Below are positions 1 through 5,855 of a stretch of 18,766 bases of DNA, piece by piece. Under the pieces are notes generated by a model. The model searched no databases and was not told the origin of the DNA. It was given only the letters and a program-made list of their open reading frames with translations. A program made the position numbers and the translations under genes. Each line of letters starts with the position of its first letter. The first letter of the stretch is position 1. Origin of the DNA: Spirochaetales bacterium. GTDB lineage: Bacteria; Spirochaetota; Spirochaetia; JAGLYY01. The DNA lies in the NCBI GenBank assembly GCA_023131935.1, contig JAGLYY010000067.1, positions 1-18,766 on the forward strand, in the 5' to 3' direction.

Positions 1-533
1 TTGGCACAACCGGCTGGTACTCTGAAATGGATGAGATGAGGGCTCTTACGGAAAAAAAAGGAGCTGCTATTATCTGGTCAGGTAATTTTTCTCTCGGAGT
101 TAATATATTTTTTTCAATTCTAGATAAGACCACTCAAATTATGAACTCTTTCACAGAATATGACCCCTTTATCCACGAATTTCATCATAATAAAAAAGCG
201 GACAGCCCCTCAGGAACAGCTGTAATGCTTGGAGATATCCTATTAAAGAATATCGATAGGAAAACATCCATAGTATCAGAGGAACTGAAAAGACAGATTA
301 AACCTGAAGAACTGCATATATCCTCAACAAGGGGAGGCAGTATCCCGGGAACTCATCTGGTTGCATTTGATAGTCCTGTAGATACCATAGAGTTAAGGCA
401 TACAGCCAGAGGCAGAGAGGGATTTGCTGCAGGTGCAATTGCAGCTGCGGAATGGATTGAGAATAGAACTGGATTTTTTAACATAAATGATATGATGCAA
501 GATATTATAGAAGGAGATAAGAACAGTGACTAA
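1..533 (+). CDS. dapB: 4-hydroxy-tetrahydrodipicolinate reductase, 3' part (N-terminus outside window)
   Basis: This enzyme reduces the dapA product to tetrahydrodipicolinate with NAD(P)H, in the cytoplasm. The gene runs in from the left edge, where the reading frame already gives a coding GTTGW segment before the first internal ATG at 27, so that ATG is not the start. About 176 residues are present, covering the C-terminal catalytic domain. Visible landmarks are the NFSLGVN segment, the catalytic and substrate-binding stretch HEFHHNKKADSPSGTA (His-His, the Lys, and the SGT substrate loop), then RGGSIPGTH and the terminal ELRHTARGREGFAAGA block. The Rossmann NAD(P)-binding half is missing because of the window edge, so cofactor preference cannot be judged. 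The stop overlaps the dapA start by 8 bases, implying one transcript and coupled translation. Identification is secure. Confidence 0.95.
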   Translation, partial: GTTGWYSEMDEMRALTEKKGAAIIWSGNFSLGVNIFFSILDKTTQIMNSFTEYDPFIHEFHHNKKADSPSGTAVMLGDILLKNIDRKTSIVSEELKRQIKPEELHISSTRGGSIPGTHLVAFDSPVDTIELRHTARGREGFAAGAIAAAEWIENRTGFFNINDMMQDIIEGDKNSD

Positions 534-1434
534 TCTTAGAGGTGTCTATACGGCATTAATTACACCATTTACAAAGGAAGGCGCATTTGACGAGGCAGCA
601 TTTAGAGATCTGATTGAGTTTCAGATTAAAAGCGGCATAAGCGGGTTAGTCCCATGCGGAACAACAGGTGAAAGCCCAACACTCTCTCACGAAGAACATG
701 ACAGGGTAATCCAGCTAACAGTTGAAGCAGCTGCCGGCAGAGTTCCCGTAATTGCAGGAACAGGTAGTAATGCAACCAGTGAAGCCATACAACTTTCTAA
801 GCATGCAGAACAATCCGGAGTCGATGCTGTTCTTCTTGTAAACCCCTATTACAATAAACCTACTCAGAAGGGCCTTTATCTTCACTTTAAAGCAATTGCA
901 GATTCAATTTCGATTCCATGTGTTCTGTATAATATTCAGGGTAGATCCGGTGTAAATCTCGAGACAGAAACCCTTGCAAGACTTGCAGGAGAGTGCGCAA
1001 ATATTACTACTGTAAAAGAGGCTTCTGGTAATCTCCAGCAGATGAAAGATGTAATTGCCAGCACCGACTCAAGCTTTCATGTAGTCTCCGGTGATGACAA
1101 TATGACATTAAGTCTGATTGAAGCAGGGGGAAAGGGAGTTATATCCGTCGCTTCAAACCTTATTCCCGATAAAATGGTGGAAATGGTAGGCCTTGCTCTG
1201 GAAGGTAAATTTGAGGAAGCAAGAGCAAAAGAGGCTCTTCTGACTGATTTCTTTAAAATAATGTTTATCGAAACAAACCCCATCCCAATAAAAACCGCAA
1301 TGGCCATGAGAGGCTGGTGTGAAGAAGAATTCAGGCTTCCAATGTGTGGACTTTCCAGTGAAGGGAAGAGAGCAAAACTAAAAGCAATTATAGACAATGC
1401 AGGGATACCTTTTGCGAAGAGGGAAGGAAGATAG
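526..1434 (+). CDS. dapA: 4-hydroxy-tetrahydrodipicolinate synthase
   Basis: DapA condenses pyruvate with aspartate semialdehyde, the committed step of diaminopimelate and lysine synthesis. The 302-residue length is normal for the family, a TIM barrel that works as a tetramer. Visible active-site elements are GTTGES at 45-50, Tyr135 in YNIQGRSG with Arg140 following, and the Schiff-base lysine Lys164 in TTVKEASGN. The usual YN(V/I)P motif has Gln in place of Pro here, a small oddity at a non-catalytic position. The start is GTG at 526, supported by AAGGAG at 511-516 and by the usual N-terminus (GVYTALITPF). The start lies inside the end of dapB, in operon style. The stop is followed by a 127-base spacer before dapL. 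Feedback by lysine is common in this family but cannot be judged from the sequence. Confidence 0.97.
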   Translation: MTNLRGVYTALITPFTKEGAFDEAAFRDLIEFQIKSGISGLVPCGTTGESPTLSHEEHDRVIQLTVEAAAGRVPVIAGTGSNATSEAIQLSKHAEQSGVDAVLLVNPYYNKPTQKGLYLHFKAIADSISIPCVLYNIQGRSGVNLETETLARLAGECANITTVKEASGNLQQMKDVIASTDSSFHVVSGDDNMTLSLIEAGGKGVISVASNLIPDKMVEMVGLALEGKFEEARAKEALLTDFFKIMFIETNPIPIKTAMAMRGWCEEEFRLPMCGLSSEGKRAKLKAIIDNAGIPFAKREGR

Positions 1435-1511
1435 GCTGAAGGAAAAAAGAAGGATTTTGGTAACTTGCTTTGATCGGTGTACAAAAACTAATAACCTTCA
1501 GTCTTCAGCCT
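1433..1511. repeat. Long-spaced inverted repeat in the dapA-dapL spacer
   Basis: A perfect 9-base arm AGGCTGAAG at 1433-1441 is complemented by CTTCAGCCT at 1503-1511, with about 60 bases between. The right arm region also carries CTTCAG twice (1496-1501 and 1503-1508). In RNA it could close a large stem between the dapA stop and the dapL ribosome binding site. No T-tract follows, so it does not look like a simple terminator, and it matches no riboswitch I recognise. Confidence 0.35.
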
Positions 1512-1561
1512 AAACGACCTGAATAATGAATAATGAACAGCGAAAAATAGGAGTAGTATTA

Positions 1562-2791
1562 GTGGCAGAAGTAAATTCAAATTACAATAAACTTGCGGCG
1601 GGATATCTTTTTCCTGAGATAGCCAGAAGAACAAGGGAGTTCCAGGAAAAGAATCCGGATAAAGTGCTAAAAAAGCTTGGTATAGGGAATACGACAGAAG
1701 CTCTGACTCCAACTGTTGTAGAAGGATTGATACGGGGCGTGAATAAGCTGGCTGATCCTGCCACATATTCAGGATACGGTGATGAACAGGGAAAGCTGGA
1801 GCTTAGGCAAGTACTATCCGGATATTATGATAGTAAAGGAATAGAACTGTCCCCAGGTGATTTTTTTATTAGTGACGGAGCAAAGCCTGACTCCAGTAAC
1901 ATCCAGTCTATATTTTCCCCTGACAGTGTCATTGCAGTACAGGATCCTGCCTATCCTGTATATGTGGACTCAAATATTATTGCAGGCAGATCAGGAAACT
2001 ATTCTGCTAAAAAGGGAGAGTATGAAGGTCTTATCTATATGCCCTGTACAGAAGAGAACAATTTTTTTCCGTCAATTCCTGAAAAGAGAGCTGATTTAAT
2101 CTATTTATGCAGCCCAAATAATCCAACAGGGGCTGCTGCAACCCACAAACAGCTTAAAATATTTGTTGACTACGCCAGAAAAAACAAGTCTGTTATCATT
2201 TTTGATGCAGCATACTGTGAATATATATCTGATCCAAGTCTGCCTAAATCAATTTTCGAAATTGAGGGAGCAAAAGAGTGCGCTCTGGAAATAAACAGTC
2301 TTTCAAAGTTTGCAGGTTTTACCGGAGTCCGCCTGGGATGGACAGTAGTTCCGGAAGAACTGGTTGTAGAAGGAACAAAACCAGGTGAAGTAAGAAACAT
2401 GTGGTACAGGAGACAATGCACATTTTTTAACGGTGCTTCAAATATTGTTCAGGAAGGTGCATTAGCTGTATTTTCAGATGATGGGTTAAAGGAATCCAGA
2501 AACCTTGTAAACTACTATATGGAAAATACCAAAATAATAATGAGGGGCGTAAAAGATGTTGGCCTAACTTATTATGGAGGCGTTAACGCACCCTATATCT
2601 GGCTTAAAACACCAGATGGAATCTCATCCTGGGATTTCTTTGATAAGCTCCTTTCCGAAACAGGGGTCATTGGAACCCCCGGATCAGGATTTGGTCCCGG
2701 AGGCGAGGGATATTTCAGACTAAGCGCTTTTGGACACCGGGAAGATATAGAAGCAGCAGTAGAAAGTATCAAAGAGAATTTAAATATATAA
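1562..2791 (+). CDS. dapL: LL-diaminopimelate aminotransferase
   Basis: DapL transfers an amino group from glutamate to tetrahydrodipicolinate, giving LL-diaminopimelate in one step and replacing the DapD/DapC/DapE route. The protein is 409 residues, the usual size, and is a class I/II PLP aminotransferase. Visible signatures are the N-terminal NYNKLAAGYLFPEIARR, FISDGAK (101-107), CSPNNPTG (183-190), the PLP-contacting Asp215 and Tyr218 in FDAAYCEY, and the Schiff-base Lys249 in SLSKFAGFTGVRLGW. I chose GTG at 1562 rather than the upstream in-frame ATG at 1526. AGGAG at 1549-1553 is well spaced for the GTG, and the extra 12 residues from 1526 match nothing typical of the family. DapL is known from plants, some archaea, Leptospira and other bacteria, and its place between dapA and lysA fixes the pathway variant. 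Confidence 0.95.
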   Translation: MAEVNSNYNKLAAGYLFPEIARRTREFQEKNPDKVLKKLGIGNTTEALTPTVVEGLIRGVNKLADPATYSGYGDEQGKLELRQVLSGYYDSKGIELSPGDFFISDGAKPDSSNIQSIFSPDSVIAVQDPAYPVYVDSNIIAGRSGNYSAKKGEYEGLIYMPCTEENNFFPSIPEKRADLIYLCSPNNPTGAAATHKQLKIFVDYARKNKSVIIFDAAYCEYISDPSLPKSIFEIEGAKECALEINSLSKFAGFTGVRLGWTVVPEELVVEGTKPGEVRNMWYRRQCTFFNGASNIVQEGALAVFSDDGLKESRNLVNYYMENTKIIMRGVKDVGLTYYGGVNAPYIWLKTPDGISSWDFFDKLLSETGVIGTPGSGFGPGGEGYFRLSAFGHREDIEAAVESIKENLNI

Positions 2792-2832
2792 ACCGTGGGC
2801 GCGCGATTTATCGCGCTCTTACGGTGATTTTT
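2792..2832 (+). terminator. GC-rich hairpin with T-run between dapL and lysA (terminator or attenuator)
   Basis: Starting right after the dapL stop, 2792-2807 and 2810-2825 form an imperfect inverted repeat. The outer arms ACCGT/ACGGT and inner arms GCGCGAT/ATCGCGC pair, with mismatches between them. GATTTTT follows at 2826-2832. This has the shape of an intrinsic terminator, but it ends right at the lysA ribosome binding site (GGAG, 2833-2836). Complete termination would cut lysA off from the cluster unless it has its own promoter. Partial termination or attenuation is therefore possible. Confidence 0.45.
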
Positions 2833-2843
2833 GGAGCAACAAT

Positions 2844-4088
2844 ATGAACAAAACAATACCATTCACAAAATCAGAGCTGGAAACAATAGTAGAGAAATAT
2901 CCAACACCCTTTCACATATATGATGAAAAGGCCATCAGGGAAAATGCCAGAAAAATGAAAGACGCATTCTCATGGATGCCGGGATTTAAAAACTATTTTG
3001 CAGTCAAGGCATGTCCAAACCCATCAATCATGCAGATTCTTAAAGAAGAAGGTTTTGGTGCAGACTGTAGTTCCATACCGGAACTTATCCTTGCTGAAAA
3101 AACAGGTATTATTGGAGAGAACATTATGTGTACTTCAAATGATACTCCTGTTGAAGAGTTTCTGGAAGCCAGGCGACTAGGTGCAATAATTAACTTGGAT
3201 GACATTCTTCACATCGAGACTCTGGAAAAAAGTTCAAAACTGCCGGAACTTATCTGTTTCAGATATAACCCGGGGAGTGCTAGAGCCGGTAACGTGATAA
3301 TCGGCCATCCGGAAGAAGCCAAATATGGATTAACGAGGGATCAGGTTCTTAAGGCCTACCCCCTGATGAAGTCAAAGGGTGTAAAACGATTCGGACTGCA
3401 TACTATGGTTGCTTCAAACGAGCTCGATCCTGATTATTTTATTGAAACAGCAAGAATGCTCTTTGGACTTGCCATTGAATTAAAGGCAAAAGCAGACATT
3501 CGCACAGAATTTGTCAATATGGGAGGAGGAATCGGTATTCCCTACAGACCTGAGGAAAAGGAAGTTGATCTGTACTATGTTTCTGATGGAATAAAAAAGC
3601 TTTACAAAGAGATGATTGTACCTGCCGGTCTTGATCCATTAAAAATAGTTTTTGAATGCGGTCGAATGGTAACAGGCCCTTATGGGTACCTTGTCTCCAC
3701 AGTAAGGCAGGTAGCAGAAAAATATAAATCCTATGCAGGTCTGGACTCCTGTATGACAGATCTTATGCGCCCTGCTCTTTATGGTGCATACCATCATATT
3801 ACTGTCCCCGGTAAGGGAAATCTGCCAAAAGACCATAGTTACGATGTAACGGGGAGTCTGTGTGAAAACAATGACAAATTTGCAATTGACAGAGAGCTTC
3901 CGGAACTGGAACCCGGTGATCTTGTTGTAATACATGATACCGGTGCTCACGGATACTCCATGGGATTCAACTATAACGGCAAGCTAAAATCAGCAGAATT
4001 GCTGATGCAGGAAGACGGTAGAGTAAGGATGATACGCAGGGCAGAGACTATGGATGACTATTTTGCTACTTTGAACTTTAAGGATTAG
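2844..4088 (+). CDS. lysA: Diaminopimelate decarboxylase
   Basis: LysA decarboxylates meso-diaminopimelate to lysine, the last step of the pathway. The 414-residue protein is a fold-type III PLP enzyme with an alanine-racemase-like barrel followed by a beta domain. Visible elements are the PLP lysine Lys55 in YFAVKACPNP, His186 in FGLHTMVAS, the glycine-rich phosphate loop MGGGIG (226-231), ECGR (271-274), and the C-terminal CENND (340-344), which supplies the Cys-Glu-x-x-Asp substrate motif from the partner subunit. HTMVAS and ECGR differ from the HIGSQ and EPGR of textbook LysA, so this belongs to a divergent branch. Other decarboxylases of the fold, such as the carboxynorspermidine enzyme, are possible on fold alone, but the dapB-dapA-dapL neighbours argue for LysA. 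The start at 2844 has GGAG seven bases upstream. Confidence 0.88.
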   Translation: MNKTIPFTKSELETIVEKYPTPFHIYDEKAIRENARKMKDAFSWMPGFKNYFAVKACPNPSIMQILKEEGFGADCSSIPELILAEKTGIIGENIMCTSNDTPVEEFLEARRLGAIINLDDILHIETLEKSSKLPELICFRYNPGSARAGNVIIGHPEEAKYGLTRDQVLKAYPLMKSKGVKRFGLHTMVASNELDPDYFIETARMLFGLAIELKAKADIRTEFVNMGGGIGIPYRPEEKEVDLYYVSDGIKKLYKEMIVPAGLDPLKIVFECGRMVTGPYGYLVSTVRQVAEKYKSYAGLDSCMTDLMRPALYGAYHHITVPGKGNLPKDHSYDVTGSLCENNDKFAIDRELPELEPGDLVVIHDTGAHGYSMGFNYNGKLKSAELLMQEDGRVRMIRRAETMDDYFATLNFKD

Positions 4089-4092
4089 AATA

Positions 4093-4166
4093 TTTTGGGA
4101 AAATACCAATTTCAGTGGTTTTTGCCTTAATTTTGCTTGACTCCGGTTTTAACTTTTCCTATTATT
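4093..4166 (+). repeat. 74-bp dispersed repeat, copy 1
   Basis: This stretch matches 11970-12043 at 68 of 74 positions, without gaps, and similarity stops abruptly at both edges. It holds a hairpin (arms 4097-4108 and 4116-4126, 7-base loop) followed by a sigma70-like promoter at 4137-4165. Copy 2 sits 14 bases after the stop of a transposase fragment, so I infer that the unit is the 3' end of an insertion sequence and this copy is a solo end. On its right side it abuts the broken hutI remnant. Confidence 0.85.
4137..4165 (+). promoter_or_regulatory. Sigma70-like promoter inside repeat copy 1
   Basis: TTGACT at 4137-4142 and TATTAT at 4160-4165 are separated by exactly 17 bases, which is close to consensus. 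It points rightward into the hutI remnant and nrpR. The same two hexamers and spacing are kept in repeat copy 2 although four of the 17 spacer bases differ. This suggests that the promoter function, and not just the repeat, has been retained. Confidence 0.55.
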
Positions 4167-4176
4167 TATTTATTTG

Positions 4177-4451
4177 ATGGCGGAAGCTGGTACTGTAGCT
4201 GTCCCTCCTACTCCATGTGGATGATGATTACTCTTGGCATTTTTTCCTGTAGGATGTCTATTCCAGATGCTGTTGCAGCAGCGACTATCAACGTTGCCAG
4301 GACAATAAGCAGGGAAAATGAATTCGGCAGCATTAAAGCAGGAAAAAAGGCATACCTGATAATTCTTGATATCCGATCCCCTGAGGAGATCCCGTACTAA
4401 TTTGGGAAAAATCTTGTGAAAAAAACTATTAAAACCGGTCGAATTGTATGA
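4177..4451 (+). pseudogene. hutI: Imidazolonepropionase remnant (C-terminal part, broken)
   Basis: HutI hydrolyses imidazolone propionate in histidine degradation. Only scraps of its last quarter remain. Frame 1 from 4177 encodes MAEAGTVAVPPTPCG, resembling the HutI AE(S/A)GTVAV strand. After a deletion and frameshift near 4216-4222, frame 3 continues with MMITLGIFSCRMSIPDAVAA, AATINVAR, then GSIKAGKKAYLIILD and EEIPY. An in-frame TAA at 4398-4400 replaces the His expected in the family's PYHFG motif, and the reading resumes as FGKNLVKKTIKTGRIV before TGA at 4449-4451. The N-terminal barrel and metal ligands are gone, so it cannot be functional. The final TGA overlaps the nrpR ATG (ATGA), suggesting that an intact hutI once preceded nrpR in an operon. 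The left edge abuts the 74-bp repeat. Confidence 0.85.
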
Positions 4452-5458
4452 AGGAAAGAATAGAGAAGAAACGTCTTGCTATCTTGAGAATACTGAAAGA
4501 TAGTGAACACCCTATCTCCAGCCAGAGAATAATGGAGCTTCTGGGTGAGGTTGGGCAGGAGATCAGTGAAAGGACTATCCGGTTTCATCTTAAAGATATG
4601 GACAAGGATGGCCTTACAGAATATGTTGAGCGTCGTGGACGGAGGATCACTGAGAAGGGACTGTCAGAGATTGAAAAGGCGAGGGTTGTAGATAAGATAG
4701 GTTTTATAAACAGTAAGATTGACTATTTTTCGTATAAGATGAATTTTGACCTAACACAAAAGACCGGAACGGTAGTAATAAATATCAGTTTTATTCCTTT
4801 AAAGGATATGCCTGGAGCTATAAAGATCCTTGTCGCTGCATTTGAAAACGGTTTTTCCATGGGAAATCTTATCGGGCTGTATATGCCAGGTGATGCTGCA
4901 GGTCATGAGGTTGTTCCGGATGGTTATATCGGAATAGGGACTGTCTGTTCTATTACTCTCAATGGAGTTCTTACTGGCCGGGGTATACCAGTTAGTTCTG
5001 TTTTTGGAGGTCTTCTTGAGATTGAAAAGGGAAAGCCTTCCCGATTTATAGAGATTATTAAGTATGACGGTACAAGTATTGATCCTCTTGAAATCTTTAT
5101 AAAAAGTGGAATGACAAATGCAACCGGTGCGGCAAGTATAGGAGACGGACGAATTGGTGCTAACTTTCTTGAAGTTCCAGGTACAGCCAGGGAGGAAGTT
5201 ATATCTATTGGTGATGAGATGAAGAAAGCAGGGCTTGGGACTTTCCTGATTCTGGGATGGCCCGGTCACTCAGTCCTGCAGGTCCCTATTAACTGGGGAA
5301 GAATGGGCGGGATTGTTATTGGGGGATTAAATCCTATTGCTGTTCTGGAAGAGAGCGGTATCAAGATTATATCAAAGGCAGTAAGCGGGCTTGTGGAGTA
5401 TGAGAGTTTGTTTCCTGTTGCGGAATTGACGGATAGATATAGAGGAGAGGACTGCTAA
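4448..5458 (+). CDS. nrpR: NrpR-type nitrogen transcriptional regulator (single NrpR/DUF128 domain)
   Basis: In methanogens NrpR represses nitrogen-assimilation genes and is released by 2-oxoglutarate; a similar role here is inferred. The 336-residue protein has an N-terminal winged helix at about 8-68 (KKRLAILRILKDSEHPISSQ, with SERTIRFHLKDMDKDGL as recognition region), a linker, then one NrpR regulatory domain at about 95-325. Recognisable stretches of that domain are KTGTVVINISFIP, GVLTGRGIPVSS, IKSGMTNATGAASIGDGRIG, LGWPGHSVLQVPI and VIGGLNPIAVLEESGI. Some archaeal versions carry two such domains; this one has a single copy. The start at 4448 has no clear Shine-Dalgarno and overlaps the stop of the hutI remnant, so translation may once have been coupled to hutI. 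The likely promoter is the repeat-borne one at 4137-4165. gltBD follows, fitting a local regulator. Identification is confident; the regulon is not known. Confidence 0.88.
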   Translation: MKERIEKKRLAILRILKDSEHPISSQRIMELLGEVGQEISERTIRFHLKDMDKDGLTEYVERRGRRITEKGLSEIEKARVVDKIGFINSKIDYFSYKMNFDLTQKTGTVVINISFIPLKDMPGAIKILVAAFENGFSMGNLIGLYMPGDAAGHEVVPDGYIGIGTVCSITLNGVLTGRGIPVSSVFGGLLEIEKGKPSRFIEIIKYDGTSIDPLEIFIKSGMTNATGAASIGDGRIGANFLEVPGTAREEVISIGDEMKKAGLGTFLILGWPGHSVLQVPINWGRMGGIVIGGLNPIAVLEESGIKIISKAVSGLVEYESLFPVAELTDRYRGEDC

Positions 5459-5547
5459 CGCAATCTACGGAAACCAAAATTGGCACCAGTTCCAGTGGCA
5501 ATAATATTAACCGGCCCTGGAGAGATTGAACCTATAAGTGCAAATAT
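5455..5547 (-). pseudogene. LysE/RhtB-family exporter remnant (N-terminal about 30 residues)
   Basis: On the minus strand, 5547 down to 5458 reads FALIGSISPGPVN followed by ANFGFRR. This is the hallmark first helix of LysE/RhtB amino-acid exporters (SPGP and the G-FRR turn). It is cut off by TAG at 5457-5455, which overlaps the nrpR stop, so about 170 residues of the usual 200 are missing. AGGAGG at 5556-5551 lies just upstream. The codon where a start would be expected (5547-5545) is ATA, which may be a decayed ATG. I see no continuation elsewhere in the window. It appears to be the stump left when a deletion joined nrpR to the start of a convergently oriented exporter gene. The call rests on about 28 residues. 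Confidence 0.55.
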
Positions 5548-5783
5548 AAACCTCCTGAAGATTCTTTGAATTCCTGAGTGTAAACCAGGTATGAAATATA
5601 TTATTGGATAAAATTGCAGTTGGTATTGCGGCAAGATTGCCATAAAAAAATTATATATAATCAATACAATCATTTAAATTGTGATAAGTATCTATAAATA
5701 ATATGTATACGTCAAATATAATCCATTAAACTATTAATATATCTAGAAATCAGTATAAATTATTAGCAATTTTGTATACTATA
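5459..5783. other. AT-rich intergenic stretch between nrpR and the gltB promoter
   Basis: Apart from the antisense LysE-family stump at its left end, I see no gene here. The right half is very AT-rich. A loose inverted repeat, AGTATAAATT paired with AATTTTGTATACT, spans 5752-5780 just upstream of the -35 hexamer of the gltB promoter. A longer minus-strand open frame extends rightward to 5673, but beyond 5556 it has no recognisable protein character. Confidence 0.5.
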
Positions 5784-5812
5784 TTGACAAAAAATCACCC
5801 TATTGATAAAGT
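5784..5812 (+). promoter_or_regulatory. Sigma70-like promoter of gltBD
   Basis: A perfect -35 TTGACA at 5784-5789 is followed after 17 bases by TAAAGT at 5807-5812, which matches four of six bases of TATAAT. Transcription would start near 5819, giving a leader of about 37 bases that contains the palindrome at 5825-5842. Confidence 0.5.
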
Positions 5813-5824
5813 TTGAAATAAGTA

Positions 5825-5842
5825 ACGGTAATAAATTGCCGT
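5825..5842. promoter_or_regulatory. 18-bp palindrome in the gltB leader, candidate NrpR operator
   Basis: ACGGTAATAAATTGCCGT is a two-fold symmetric site: arms ACGGTAAT and ATTGCCGT match at 7 of 8 positions around a central AA. It lies a few bases after the predicted transcription start and just before the AGAGG ribosome binding site, a typical place for a repressor operator. With nrpR next door, NrpR is the obvious candidate ligand. The sequence is not the GGAA-N6-TTCC box described for Methanococcus NrpR, so the assignment is inference. Confidence 0.5.
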
Positions 5843-5855
5843 GAAGAGGTTTATG

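Noticed and set aside
1526..1561. Upstream ATG for dapL at 1526
   Set aside because: GTG at 1562 has a well-spaced AGGAG and gives the normal family N-terminus and length.
4097..4126. Hairpin after lysA as an intrinsic terminator
   Set aside because: The stem is mostly A-T pairs and part of the dispersed repeat. The same hairpin in copy 2 does not follow a host gene in the same way, so an element-end role fits better, though some termination is not excluded.
4799..5269. Minus-strand open frame of 156 codons
   Set aside because: It is antisense to the NrpR domain of nrpR, which is clearly coding; the antisense product is low in protein character.
5841..5855. GTG start for gltB at 5841
   Set aside because: It overlaps the palindrome and has no ribosome binding site; AGAGG at 5845-5849 fits ATG 5856 (or less well 5853).
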